A stretch of 64,000 bases of DNA from contig NZ_LYPB01000087.1 in the NCBI RefSeq assembly GCF_001653565.1, positions 89,842 through 153,841 of the forward strand, written 5' to 3'. Below are positions 17,371-26,270 of the stretch, in pieces. The notes beneath the pieces are model-generated. The model ran no database searches and was not told the origin of the DNA. It saw nothing but the letters and a program-made list of their open reading frames with translations. Position numbers and translations under genes: made by a program. Origin of the DNA: Paenibacillus oryzisoli (lineage in GTDB: Bacteria > Bacillota > Bacilli > Paenibacillales > NBRC-103111). Within the stretch, counting starts at the first letter, position 1. Each line of letters starts with the position of its first letter.

Positions 17371-17985
17371 TTGCGTAATTCGAGTAATTCTGTTCAACTA
17401 TTAGAGCGTACCTATGGGTTAAAACAGATGAGAAAACAAGGGCAGATTCCAGCAGTTGTATACAGTAGTAGAATGAAAAACGAGCATGTAGCCGTTGAGG
17501 AGAAAGTAATCCGAGCCGCACTTAAAAGTAATGCACATGCAATTTTGGAAGTTGTTCTCCCTTCCAAGAAAAAGCATCCCGTGATAATACACCAAGTTCA
17601 AAAGGACAGTTTACATGGACAATTGCTGCATATCGATTTTCTACAAATTAATATGAAAGAAAAGCTTGATACTGCTGTGGCTGTTCATTTCATCGGAGAG
17701 CCTATCGGCACGAAAGAAGGCGGAATGCTGCAGGTTGAGATGCATGAGGTTATGATTCGCTGTATGCCAAATAAGCTGCCTAGCTCTTTGGAAGTGGATA
17801 TCAGCAAACTGGGAATAGGTGATAAATTGCATGTTTCCGATTTGGATGCGGGCAAAGATGTAGAGATTCTAACAGATCCAGAAGCAATTCTTGTTAATAT
17901 CCTTGTAGCTCAGAAACTAGATGAATCACTTGAACCAACTGTCGGAGAAACTGCCGCGGAAGAGGACACTAAGGTAGAACTTTAA
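17371..17985 (+). CDS. rplY: 50S ribosomal protein L25/general stress protein Ctc
   Basis: A 204-residue CTC-type L25. The N-terminal 5S rRNA-binding domain (LRKQG-like block MRKQGQIPAVVYS, then HPVIIHQVQKDSLHGQLLHIDF) is followed by a C-terminal TL5 beta domain (VAVHFIGEPIGTKEGGMLQ, EVDISKLGIGDKLHVSDLD) and an acidic tail. The start is taken as TTG 17371, seven bases behind AGGAGGTG; the GTG at 17362 overlaps that ribosome site. It binds 5S rRNA in the large subunit, and in Bacillus it is made under stress. A terminator follows. Confidence 0.9.
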   Translation: MRNSSNSVQLLERTYGLKQMRKQGQIPAVVYSSRMKNEHVAVEEKVIRAALKSNAHAILEVVLPSKKKHPVIIHQVQKDSLHGQLLHIDFLQINMKEKLDTAVAVHFIGEPIGTKEGGMLQVEMHEVMIRCMPNKLPSSLEVDISKLGIGDKLHVSDLDAGKDVEILTDPEAILVNILVAQKLDESLEPTVGETAAEEDTKVEL

Positions 17986-18006
17986 TCGAACAATCTAATG
18001 GAAAGC

Positions 18007-18040
18007 AAAGAGCTTGGCTTCAATGCCAAGCTCTTTTTTA
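18007..18040 (+). terminator. Rho-independent terminator after the L25/Ctc gene
   Basis: A stem GAGCTTGGC/GCCAAGCTC with a six-base loop, followed by TTTTTTA. Confidence 0.9.
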
Positions 18041-18076
18041 TATCTATAAACTCTCGTAGATGTCATTATATTTATT

Positions 18077-19566
18077 TTATTGAGGAAAATTCAACACAAT
18101 GCGGGATTTACCATAGACGTATACATTTGCTGAAGTTTGCAATCCATTATATGTCGCTGTTAATACCGTTTGCCCATATTTGTGTCCCGTAATATTACCC
18201 AAACTATCTACGGTCATTATGGATGGATCTGCAGTTGAATAGCTGCCGTATTGGCTGACATTGACCTTTCGATCCCCGTAAACGGAAGTGAGGACAGTAT
18301 CTAATGTTTGTCCGACACTCAGACTATAATCTTCCGAATCAAGTTTCAGACTTGATCCCTGCGGGGATGAATAAACTCCTATTTTCATGAGTGTGTCTGG
18401 AGAGGTAAGAAACAAGAATCCTCCACTCCTAACTGTGATTGCTTTGGTGGAACCACGGACAGATTTAGCCCTTTGCATAGTCCCTTCAGCATCGGTTTTA
18501 GTAACAAGTTGAGACTGGCCTATTAAGTAGCCGTCATCACTGGTAGTCGTTAGGGAAACTGGATATCCTCCAGCAAGCGTCTTCATCCAACTCTCTTTCC
18601 CTACGCTATCGGTTTTTATCAGTACAGTTTGGTCTTTTGAACGTGAACCAACGATTATATAACCGCCGTCGTTTGTTTGAATTACATAGCCAGCATTACA
18701 AAGATAAATCTTCTCCCATTCAATTTCGCCTGAAGAATTCAATTTCCAAATAGCCATATTAGTATCTTTGATCCCACTGACAATAAAGCCGCCATCTGCA
18801 ATTTCCTCGATCGATCGTGCTTCTACTTGTGGGCTATTCGGTCCGCCAGCACCTATCACCGTAGTCCACTCGCTCGCACCATTACGATCTCTCTTTTGAA
18901 CTTCAGTATGAAACGACCCGATATTAAGACTTTCTGAGTAAGTAGCTTGGATGTAACCGCCATCTTTTGCTTCTCGAATCATATTAAAGTGACCATAAGC
19001 TCCAGAATCAACTACCTGTGACCACTGAATTACGCCGCTTACATCTGTTTTGGCAATCACATAGTCATTATAGCGAAAGTAAAATCCTGGGACAGTTCCT
19101 CCAACGATATATCCCCCATCCTCTAAATGGCGAATAGAGGAAACCGCTGCCTTTTTTTCAACACCAGATGAATTTATGGCATGCAGTTGAAAGGCGTTTG
19201 ACCACTGTTGAGTTCCTTCTTCATCAATATGTGCAAGGTATACGTCGCCCTCACTTGAGGTCCCCATCACTGTGTACCTATTTCCTGACATTTCTTGTAC
19301 TTCAGAGAGTGCAAATCCTGTGTCATAAGTTCTTGTCCATTGCGTCTCTGGCGCTAGACCATCAGCAGCAGTGTATCCTATGTTCCAGCCAATTAAAAGG
19401 TTGAATGAGAGTGTTCCTGCTACTCGGATCGACTTATTGTTCCGGTGTTATCGGCTATATTTACAGCACTAATAAGTAAGAATATCGTCACTTCAGACCC
19501 CGTTGTATTGTTAACCAGTATTTCATTGGGAGTTAGATCACCCGCACCACCTCCTGCAATAAACAC
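18077..19566 (-). pseudogene. Secreted beta-propeller-like/Ig-like protein, broken 5' region
   Basis: The frame 18077-19450 codes for repeated DGGYI(V/I)VG units of about 45-55 residues (as in DGGYIVGGT, DGGFIVSG, DGGYIIVGS), a Delta-60/WD-like propeller pattern, followed by a bacterial Ig-like (BIG2) domain near the C-terminus (SLSVGQTLDTVLTS ... GQTVLTATYNG). Upstream of ATG 19291 the coding pattern continues for about 50 codons (IRVAGTLSFNLLIGWNIG, APETQWTRTYD) without any start codon or ribosome site, up to a stop at 19448-19450. A second coding-like frame, 19420-19566, reads LTPNEILVNNTTGSEVT and ends at a TAG. Adding one base near 19440 joins the two frames, so a frameshift is likely. 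A shortened protein from ATG 19291 would have no signal peptide. Confidence 0.6.
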
Positions 19567-19607
19567 TCCTGGTGAAGGTTCAGCCTTCCAGATCTGTATG
19601 TAACAGA

Positions 19608-19958
19608 TTAACGCTCATAACCGGGATCCTCGTAATCGGTATTTTGTAGCTTATGAAGTATGTTCATATCAGAAATATGAGCCCTCGTCTTCTCTGTTCC
19701 CAAATTGTAAATGAATTGATAGAGTTTGAGCAGGTCATCGTTAAATTGATCCGTTGCTTTATCGTGATCAGCGGATTTATACGGAATTGGAGCTCTGAAT
19801 TGGGTCAATTCATCGTCCCGCTTTAATTGATCAAGCATTTGACGTAACATTTCAATCTCTACCTCAGTCCCGCGGACTTCAAGGTGTTCGTTCATAGAGG
19901 CCTCCCTACCAAGGCTTTGGTTGGATACAGAGACGAATCGTGTATGTAGTGTAGACAT
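19608..19958 (-). CDS. Hypothetical protein, 116 residues
   Basis: A soluble, charged protein beginning MSTLHTRFVSVSNQS. The start ATG 19958 is eight bases behind AAGGAG; the GTG three codons upstream is inside that ribosome site. It contains a helical, probably coiled stretch (VEIEMLRQMLDQLKRDDELT) and a C-terminal IHN-like helix ending in DYEDPGYER. I do not recognise the family. The broken secreted protein gene follows on the same strand. Confidence 0.6.
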   Translation of the reverse strand: MSTLHTRFVSVSNQSLGREASMNEHLEVRGTEVEIEMLRQMLDQLKRDDELTQFRAPIPYKSADHDKATDQFNDDLLKLYQFIYNLGTEKTRAHISDMNILHKLQNTDYEDPGYER

Positions 19959-20116
19959 TTCAAACACTCCTTTTCTTATAGACTACTTCCTATTAAAGCC
20001 AATATGACTTGTTTGAAACAATGTAAATTGGATCGATCAATTTCTTACCTATTGGATGGTTACAGGTCATTTAAGAACTGTTACTATGGGACTGAATACG
20101 AAATGGGGGTGAAAAT

Positions 20117-20338
20117 ATGCCGTTGTATGTTTATTACATTGTATTTACTGTGATTTTAATTTTCGGGGGAGCAGCAACTTTCGCGATTGGCCTCTCCAAT
20201 AAAAATAAAGAAGGAAATCCGGGATATGATCGTCAAACCAAAAGCATATTTACCAATCTTTCTCTTTATTATGTCATTATCTTCCCTTTGGCCCTCATAG
20301 TCTTGATAGTGTATATTGTTAAGTTTGTTAACGAATAA
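20117..20338 (+). CDS. Small membrane protein, 73 residues
   Basis: Two hydrophobic helices (about residues 5-26 and 48-69) flank a short polar loop (SNKNKEGNPGYDRQTKS). The ribosome site GGGGGTGA is six bases before the ATG. It is not recognised as a named family. A strong terminator follows directly, so it is a monocistronic unit. Confidence 0.65.
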   Translation: MPLYVYYIVFTVILIFGGAATFAIGLSNKNKEGNPGYDRQTKSIFTNLSLYYVIIFPLALIVLIVYIVKFVNE

Positions 20339-20345
20339 GAAATAA

Positions 20346-20393
20346 TAAAAAACAACCACTTTGGCGGTTATATCCGCTAAGTGGTTGTTTTAT
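20346..20393. terminator. Bidirectional terminator between convergent small genes
   Basis: A stem AAAACAACCACTT paired with AAGTGGTTGTTTT, extended by GCGG/CCGC, with A-rich and T-rich flanks on both sides. It serves the plus-strand small gene and the minus-strand pair. Confidence 0.85.
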
Positions 20394-20408
20394 TTTAGAT
20401 ATGCCATT

Positions 20409-20537
20409 TTATTTCACAATAAATTCGTTTATTAAGAAGTAAAAGACACCTGAAAAAATGGACACGAAGAATATAATAGTTAATGGAAGAAGTCCATCCA
20501 ATTTTTGCTCGTAGTCATTTCTATGTGAATTATTCAT
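20409..20537 (-). CDS. Very small membrane protein, 42 residues
   Basis: The frame reads MNNSHRNDYEQKLDGLLPLT, then one hydrophobic helix (TIIFFVSIFSGVFYFLI) and the tail NEFIVK. The ribosome site AAAAGGAGAGGA is well placed before ATG 20537 and starts at the stop of the 44-residue gene upstream, so the two are co-translated. The N-terminal half is polar and cytoplasmic. Family unknown; small single-helix proteins of this kind are usually overlooked. Confidence 0.6.
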   Translation of the reverse strand: MNNSHRNDYEQKLDGLLPLTIIFFVSIFSGVFYFLINEFIVK

Positions 20538-20552
20538 GTAAATCCTCTCCTT

Positions 20553-20687
20553 TTAACGTGTAGTCGACTTTTTCATTTCAATTTCAAGATCATCTTGACG
20601 GATGACAATCCTGCCCCCTATAGCAATGAGCAATGGACTTGCTACTAATGCAGCGCAAAGCATAATAAATGATAGTAAAGCCGCCAT
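20553..20687 (-). CDS. Very small membrane protein, 44 residues
   Basis: The frame reads MAALLSFIMLCAALVASPLL followed by IAIGGRIVIRQDDLEIEMKK and a short basic tail. One N-terminal hydrophobic helix is followed by a charged cytoplasmic tail. GAAAGGAGATGG is the ribosome site before ATG 20687. First gene of a two-gene unit with the 42-residue protein. Not recognised. Confidence 0.6.
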   Translation of the reverse strand: MAALLSFIMLCAALVASPLLIAIGGRIVIRQDDLEIEMKKSTTR

Positions 20688-20911
20688 TGGTCCATCTCCT
20701 TTCTAGTGTTCATATCACCAAGTGTAAATCTTGTAATTATCATAAATTTGAAATGGACATATGTAACCAACCAATTAACCACTTTTATTTGCCATCCAAT
20801 TTCACAGCATACTTGCGGGTCCAAAGCGAAAACTCGACTATTTATTGTAGTTAAGTGGTAATATATATATAAAATTATTTGGTTGATCCGAATACGCAAG
20901 GGGATTTTAAG

Positions 20912-22345
20912 ATGTGGAAACCTGATCGTACTAGTAAAATAGCTCTATACCAACAAATTTCTGACTATCTCGAGCAAAGAATTTCATACGGGGAATTTCC
21001 TCCTGGAAGCTTATTGCCCTCAGAGCGGAAACTTGCTGAGCAATTTGAAGTGAACCGAAGCACCGTCATTTCTGCATTCGCAGAACTTCGATCCACGGGG
21101 ATTATCGAAAGCCGCACGGGAAGCGGAACTCGAGTAAGCACTTCCAAATGGGGCGCAACTCCGAAACACACGCCTAACTGGAGTCGGTTTGCTGAAGGAG
21201 GCAGCTTTCTACCGAACCTACCTTTTTTGCGGAGAATTCGCGAGGCGTTAGCACAGCATCCGACATTAATCGATTTTGCAAGCGGTGAACTATCTGCTGA
21301 TCTAGCCCCTACTGATGAAATCGCTGAACTCATGAGTAAAAACGCATACACGTCCTATTTGGGCTACGATAACCCTCAGGGTTCTATGCTATTAAGAGAG
21401 GCTTTAGTAGATTATCTACATAATTATCGTGGAATTCAGGCGTCAGAATCTTCCATACTTATAACATCCGGCTCTCAGCAATCGTTATATCTCATCACGC
21501 AATGCCTACTATCTCCTGGTGATGCCGTTGCAATTGAAGATCCTTCCTATTGTTATTCGCTGCCAATGTTTCAATCGGCTGGGCTTCGATTATTCCGACT
21601 ACCTGTCGATACTCATGGCATAGAGCCAGAAGATATTCGCACATTATACAAAAAACATCGGATTAAGATGGTGTTCTTGAATCCAAATTACCAGAACCCA
21701 ACCGGAACGGTACTCAGTGATGAGCGGCGCAAACGTCTTCTTGAAATCATTTCTGAGTTAGGACTTCCTGTAGTGGAAGATGACCCCTATAGCTTAACAT
21801 CTTATGACGGCCTCCCTCTTGCGCCACTCAAATCAATGGATACCATGGGTTCGATTCTATATATTGGGTCCTTCTCTAAGATTGCAGCATCCGGCTTACG
21901 AATCGGATGGATGGTGGCTCCTCGTTCCATTGTGGAACGGTTAACCGATGCTAGACAACAGATGGATTTCGGATTAAGTATCATTCCACAGCAGGTAGCG
22001 GGGCAATTTTTGCAATCATCGTATTTTCATCCTCATTTGGAGCGTTTGCGTATCCAACTCCAATTCAAAAGGGATTTACTCATTGAATCCTTAGAGAAGG
22101 AACTTTCAGGTTTAATCGAGTACGTAGTGCCAGTAGGGGGAATACATTTTTGGTGCAAATTAATACCGAACATTCCGGACAGTATCTTGCTGGAAGAATC
22201 CATTAAGAATGGGGTTGTCATGGTACCAGGGAGTGTGTATGGTTCTGATTCTGGATACGTGCGATTTACATTCTCCAGGGCTAAGCCGGATGAGATTGCA
22301 TTGGGAATAGCTAGATTTGCTAAGGCAATACGATCGTTGATTTAA
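20912..22345 (+). CDS. MocR-type transcription regulator (GntR plus aminotransferase domain)
   Basis: A 477-residue fusion. An N-terminal GntR winged helix (residues about 7-75: ALYQQISDYLEQRI, GSLLPSERKLAEQFEVNRST) is joined by a linker to a fold-type I aminotransferase domain. The PLP lysine is in YIGSFSKIAASGLRIGW, and LNPNYQNPTG and VEDDPYS are family motifs. MocR proteins use PLP as a sensor. The start ATG 20912 has AAGGGGA eight bases upstream; the TTG at 20879 lacks a site. No neighbouring PLP or amino acid gene tells its target. Confidence 0.85.
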   Translation: MWKPDRTSKIALYQQISDYLEQRISYGEFPPGSLLPSERKLAEQFEVNRSTVISAFAELRSTGIIESRTGSGTRVSTSKWGATPKHTPNWSRFAEGGSFLPNLPFLRRIREALAQHPTLIDFASGELSADLAPTDEIAELMSKNAYTSYLGYDNPQGSMLLREALVDYLHNYRGIQASESSILITSGSQQSLYLITQCLLSPGDAVAIEDPSYCYSLPMFQSAGLRLFRLPVDTHGIEPEDIRTLYKKHRIKMVFLNPNYQNPTGTVLSDERRKRLLEIISELGLPVVEDDPYSLTSYDGLPLAPLKSMDTMGSILYIGSFSKIAASGLRIGWMVAPRSIVERLTDARQQMDFGLSIIPQQVAGQFLQSSYFHPHLERLRIQLQFKRDLLIESLEKELSGLIEYVVPVGGIHFWCKLIPNIPDSILLEESIKNGVVMVPGSVYGSDSGYVRFTFSRAKPDEIALGIARFAKAIRSLI

Positions 22346-22403
22346 ATGAAAGCTTCACATATAGAACAGCCGCGAGACATTCTACACGGCCGCTCATAAC
22401 ACA

Positions 22404-22438
22404 GAAAGACCTGGCTAACGAGCTGCCAGGTCTTTTTC
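22404..22438 (+). terminator. Terminator after the MocR gene
   Basis: A stem AAGACCTGGC/GCCAGGTCTT followed by TTTC. The same stem recurs in the terminator at 43460-43505. Confidence 0.85.
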
Positions 22439-22585
22439 ATTGCACGGAATCCGTATGTTCCGCCCCATTTTAAAGAAATAAGGACTATTGCATCCATGGT
22501 AAAATTCATGCTACTGTGAGAGTGGATGCTACCATGTGGTCACAAATCATTTCCACTACAACGATTACGATAGGGTAAAACATAT

Positions 22586-24142
22586 ATGAATGAACTGTTT
22601 ATGGATTTCTTAACCATCTTACTTCCATCCTTCTTCTTTTTTTACATGGCTATAACCTTAATTTATCGAAATATGAGAAGCATGATAAACCGAATCGCGG
22701 CTCTGCTTATGTTTGCATTTCAGTTTTATTTTCTAGGGGAATATATTAAAACGTCTTTGTTGCCCCAGTATCAAATGCAGATTGTTCTATATGGAAATAG
22801 TCCAATGCTTCTATTGGTCATATGCTGTTTAGTCCATCTCAGTATACTTATGGGAAGCCCCACTACTTCATCTTTCAAGCGAGTGTTGCCTCTCATTTAT
22901 GGGGCACCTTATGTATTATGGATGGTATTTCTAGTTACGAAAGATCATCGGGTCTTATTTAATGCTGCTGTAACGGATGGAAGAAGTCCTCTGGATCCAC
23001 TATTTTTGCTCCTTACGGTGAGCTTTGTTGCAGGGTATATTCTACTTTCCGTTATAATCCTTGCTGTTTCTTGGTACCGGGCAAATAAAGTAAAACATCG
23101 ACAAGTTCTACTCTCTCTCCTTCTCAGTTTATTCTCACTGTTTGCATGGTTTATCTTTGTCACATTACTTTTACAACTAAAATTTGTGAATGCTCGAAAT
23201 GCAATGATCCTATTTTTCATAGGTTATTTGGTATGGGCTATTGTATTACGTCATTTGATTGGGAAGTATGATATTATGCCCGATTACCGTAAGCTATTTC
23301 ACATTCTTTTCAAATCCGCCCCAACAGCAATCCTGCTGCTGGATCATAATGGCGTGATTATAGAAATGAATCCCAAAGCAAAACAATGGCTTGACGGAAT
23401 CCCTACGCATGAAATAATGAATTATTTCCAGTTTGAAGATAATCTGCGAATCGTTGAGAGGTTAGCTATGATTCAAGATGAGAATAAATACCAATGGGAA
23501 GCTCGATTAAAGAATCCGAACAATGATGAGTTGGATTTGATTATGGGTCTTGAATTAATCGAGGAAACCGATGAGAAACTATTTGTGATTCACCTCACTG
23601 ATGTTACTTCACTCAAGGTTGCCGAACGTAAATTATTGAAATCAGAGCAAAATTATAAATATTTAGCACACCATGATTCACTTACGGATTTATATAATCG
23701 TCCAGCCCTTCAAGAGCAATTGCAAGAAAAGATAGCGCGTCAAGAATGTTTTGCCCTTATCTTAATCGACTTAGATAATTTCAAACCGATAAATGATCGA
23801 TTTGGACATTCCATTGGTGATCTTTACCTAAAGCACATCGCGCATATTTTGAAGGATTGCTCCCAACCTGATGATCGGATAGGACGGATTGGCGGAGATG
23901 AATTCGTATGGATCATTTCCTCTACGGGTGAAAATAATGAACTAGAACGTACACTAAACTTCCGATTGTCCCTCTTACTCCAGCGCCCTTTTGAGTATAA
24001 GGGGATTGAAATTCCGATATCATTCAGTGCTGGATTCAGTTTATACCCAAGGGATGCTACAGATGTAGCTATATTAATGAAGAACGCAGATGAGGCTATG
24101 TATAGAAAGAAACGAACAAAAAAAACCGATTTCTCACTTTGA
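22586..24142 (+). CDS. Membrane diguanylate cyclase with PAS domain
   Basis: A 518-residue protein. The N-terminal 230 residues hold about seven hydrophobic segments and resemble the N-terminal 7TM part of some sensor kinases. A PAS domain (residues about 240-350: LFHILFKSAPTAILLLDHNG) follows, then a GGDEF domain (about 355-515) with the intact active site RIGGDEF and substrate motifs DLDNFKPINDRFGHSIGD. It should make cyclic di-GMP in response to a membrane or PAS signal. There is no EAL domain. The start follows a weak GATAGGG site. It stands alone. Confidence 0.85.
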   Translation: MNELFMDFLTILLPSFFFFYMAITLIYRNMRSMINRIAALLMFAFQFYFLGEYIKTSLLPQYQMQIVLYGNSPMLLLVICCLVHLSILMGSPTTSSFKRVLPLIYGAPYVLWMVFLVTKDHRVLFNAAVTDGRSPLDPLFLLLTVSFVAGYILLSVIILAVSWYRANKVKHRQVLLSLLLSLFSLFAWFIFVTLLLQLKFVNARNAMILFFIGYLVWAIVLRHLIGKYDIMPDYRKLFHILFKSAPTAILLLDHNGVIIEMNPKAKQWLDGIPTHEIMNYFQFEDNLRIVERLAMIQDENKYQWEARLKNPNNDELDLIMGLELIEETDEKLFVIHLTDVTSLKVAERKLLKSEQNYKYLAHHDSLTDLYNRPALQEQLQEKIARQECFALILIDLDNFKPINDRFGHSIGDLYLKHIAHILKDCSQPDDRIGRIGGDEFVWIISSTGENNELERTLNFRLSLLLQRPFEYKGIEIPISFSAGFSLYPRDATDVAILMKNADEAMYRKKRTKKTDFSL

Positions 24143-24158
24143 TAAACTTGGGAATCAG

Positions 24159-24728
24159 TTATTTGACAAACGTACGAAGTCGTAGTTCATGAAAATACTG
24201 TACAATGGGATGTTTTACCTTAATCGTCTCGCTCATGTTTAATATTCGTTTTTTTCCAACTCGCTTATCAATTAACGCTAGGATATTCAACAATATATCA
24301 TTGCTCTCTATGCTTTCCTCTATAGAAATGGATAAAAACTTGGTAGCTGTAACGCTAAAGTTTGATTTACATAAAGATGATTGGGCTGACAAGATCTCTT
24401 TGGCAATATCCGATATTTTTCTATTTCTTGCCATTACTACCAAGCGATCCTCTGGAACGACACCTTTGGTATCTTTCCTGACTGCTTCAATTTCTTCGGT
24501 GTTGATTGGAACCTGGATATCTGGATCGTTCTTGATTTCCAATTCAGTCTGATACCATCTGAAACCATTGTCACTCATATTAAGTACTTTCTTTTTATCC
24601 ACCGCAAGATAACAAAGTCCAGCTTTATCTGGTAAATAGCGATAGCTAGTTGAAAGGTATTCGACCCTTCCATGTAGCGTTGGACTGAGAAAACTCTCCA
24701 ACTGTTGTTTCAGTTTACTCCAAGCCAT
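24159..24728 (-). CDS. Hypothetical protein resembling the SF0329 family
   Basis: A soluble 189-residue protein that starts MAWSKLKQQLESFL. The block GRVEYLSTSYRYLPDKAGLCY and the later NMSDNGFRWYQTEL recall small conserved proteins that I remember as the SF0329 family; the match is from memory and uncertain. There is no signal peptide or membrane helix. It converges on the diguanylate cyclase gene with 16 bases between the stops. Function unknown. Confidence 0.55.
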   Translation of the reverse strand: MAWSKLKQQLESFLSPTLHGRVEYLSTSYRYLPDKAGLCYLAVDKKKVLNMSDNGFRWYQTELEIKNDPDIQVPINTEEIEAVRKDTKGVVPEDRLVVMARNRKISDIAKEILSAQSSLCKSNFSVTATKFLSISIEESIESNDILLNILALIDKRVGKKRILNMSETIKVKHPIVQYFHELRLRTFVK

Positions 24729-24819
24729 TTTTTTCCCCCATGTCTCTCGATTACTAAGTTTGGGCTGCTCGAGATTGACCGCGTGTCCAACTTTTTCTAT
24801 GATGCGTACTTGACCTAAA

Positions 24820-24828
24820 TGGTATAAT
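24820..24828 (+). promoter_or_regulatory. Extended -10 promoter of the SRPBCC gene
   Basis: TGGTATAAT is a perfect extended -10 element 46 bases before the ATG. No good -35 hexamer is seen at the normal distance. Confidence 0.5.
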
Positions 24829-24874
24829 TACCAAGTAAAGTATTAAAATATGAATATGTGAGGCGGTAATTACA

Positions 24875-25300
24875 ATGGAAACAGTTAATCAAACAATTAC
24901 AGTAGAAACTACGGTAGGTGCTCCAGCTGAACAAGTGTGGGAATTATGGACAGAACCGCAACATATCACGAAATGGTCGTTCGCTTCTGATGAATGGCAT
25001 GCGCCAAATGCTGAAAATGACTTGAGAGTTGGTGGCAAATTCCTTACAAGAATGGAAGCCAAGGACGGTAGTTTCGGATTTGATTTTGGTGGAATTTATG
25101 ATGATGTGAGACTTCATGAATATATCTCCTATACTTTGGGAGACGGAAGAAAAGTTGAGATCACATTTATTCGTCAAGACAACGAAACCAAAGTAGTTGA
25201 AACATTCGAACCAGAAACGAGTAATCCTGTCGAGATGCAAAAAGCAGGCTGGCAGGCGTTTCTCGACAATTTTAAAAAATATAGTGAATCTTCTAGATAA
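24875..25300 (+). CDS. SRPBCC/AHSA1-like domain protein
   Basis: A 141-residue START-like protein: VETTVGAPAEQVWELWTEPQHITKW at the N-terminus, GGKFLTRMEAKDGS in the middle and a C-terminal long helix GWQAFLDNFKKYSE. This is the AHSA1 (activator of Hsp90 ATPase homologue) group of small ligand-binding proteins found in many Bacillales, of unknown ligand. The ribosome site is GAGGCGG. Monocistronic by its surroundings. Confidence 0.85.
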   Translation: METVNQTITVETTVGAPAEQVWELWTEPQHITKWSFASDEWHAPNAENDLRVGGKFLTRMEAKDGSFGFDFGGIYDDVRLHEYISYTLGDGRKVEITFIRQDNETKVVETFEPETSNPVEMQKAGWQAFLDNFKKYSESSR

Positions 25301-25409
25301 GATTTAAGACCGTTTTAATAACCATTTATTCACAGGATAAAAACAGAAGGAATCCTAATAATAATGTAGGCTTTCAAGCCAATACAGATATTTTAGGAGG
25401 AAATCAACC

Positions 25410-26156
25410 ATGAATCAATTCGGACAACAAAACAACGCGTCTCAATCATCTTATATGAACGGATATGCAAATTCTAATTACTCGCAGGACAATGCTTTTG
25501 GGCAGAATTCTTCTCAGCCAGTCATTGCTCATTATGGGGGGTATTCCGCGTCAAATGCCCAGCAAGGCAATCATATCCCTGCATCCCAAATGAATTCTTA
25601 CACACAGTACTCCTCTCAGCCCGTTATTTCTCATTATGGCGGTTATTCAGCACAAAATTCCCAACACAGCTTTCAGCCTAACGCTGTATCCCACACGAGT
25701 GCTTACTCCCAAAATACCACACAGCCAGTAATTTCTCATTATGGCGGCTACCAAGCACAGAATTCGCAATACAACAGTTACAGTAATCCTGCGTCCCAAA
25801 TGAGTTCTTACACGCAAAACAGCTCACAGCCGGTTATTTCCCATTATGGTGGGTATCAGTCCCAAAATTCGCAGCACACACAACCTTACCATACTTCTCA
25901 AATGAATGCATTTACTCAAAACACTAGCCAGCCAGTCATTTCACATTATGGTGGCTATCAAGAACAGAATTCGCAACATACACAACCGTACCATACTTCT
26001 CAAATGAATGCATACTCGCAAAATGCCTCACAGCCGGTCATTTCTCATTATGGCGGCTACCAGGCACAGAATTCCCAACACGGCGGATTCTCACAACAAG
26101 GAAGCATGCAATCATCACAACCGGTCATTGCACACTACGGGTATACAAATAACTAA
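25410..26156 (+). CDS. Repetitive Q/S/N/Y-rich protein with QPVI(S/A)HYGG repeats
   Basis: A 248-residue protein with no hydrophobic signal. After a 35-residue Q/N/S-rich lead it has seven copies of QPVI(S/A)HYG, beginning at residues 36, 70, 105, 140, 174, 208 and 237. Full units are 34-35 residues long: the nearly invariant QPVISHYGGY followed by a variable Q/N/S/H-rich part that often ends in SQMN(S/A)YTQN. Lysine, Arg, Glu and Cys are almost absent; Tyr and His recur at fixed places. The ribosome site TAGGAGGAAA is strong, so high expression is possible. The composition recalls spore-coat or surface structural proteins, but I do not recognise the family and assign no function. Confidence 0.8.
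   Translation: MNQFGQQNNASQSSYMNGYANSNYSQDNAFGQNSSQPVIAHYGGYSASNAQQGNHIPASQMNSYTQYSSQPVISHYGGYSAQNSQHSFQPNAVSHTSAYSQNTTQPVISHYGGYQAQNSQYNSYSNPASQMSSYTQNSSQPVISHYGGYQSQNSQHTQPYHTSQMNAFTQNTSQPVISHYGGYQEQNSQHTQPYHTSQMNAYSQNASQPVISHYGGYQAQNSQHGGFSQQGSMQSSQPVIAHYGYTNN
25515..26141 (+). repeat. Tandem coding repeats of about 102-105 bases
   Basis: Six full units and one short terminal unit encode the QPVISHYGGY repeats. Units 4 and 5 (from 25827 and 25929) are the most alike, sharing a run that codes for QHTQPYHTSQMNA, which suggests recent duplication or gene conversion. The core is kept with synonymous changes, so protein-level selection is acting. Confidence 0.85.
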
Positions 26157-26166
26157 TATAGTTAAG

Positions 26167-26205
26167 GAACAGGATCCCTTAGATATCAAAGGGATCCTGC
26201 TTCTT
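26167..26205 (+). terminator. Hairpin after the repetitive protein gene
   Basis: A stem CAGGATCCCTT/AAAGGGATCCTG followed by a broken T tract (CTTCTTG). It probably ends the transcript. Confidence 0.65.
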
Positions 26206-26218
26206 GTTGATTAACGAT

Positions 26219-26258
26219 CAAGAAGCCAACAAACCCTGAGGTCTGCTGGCTTCTCTTT
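26219..26258. terminator. Second hairpin between convergent genes
   Basis: A stem AAGAAGCCA/TGGCTTCT with an inner imperfect part and a TTTT tail on the plus side. It lies just beyond the stop of the TerB-like gene and may act in both directions. Confidence 0.5.
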
Positions 26259-26270
26259 TAAGAAACAATC

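Noticed and set aside
20645..20899. Minus-strand frame of 84 codons
   Set aside because: It runs antisense and out of frame across the small membrane gene and the MocR leader, with no ribosome site.
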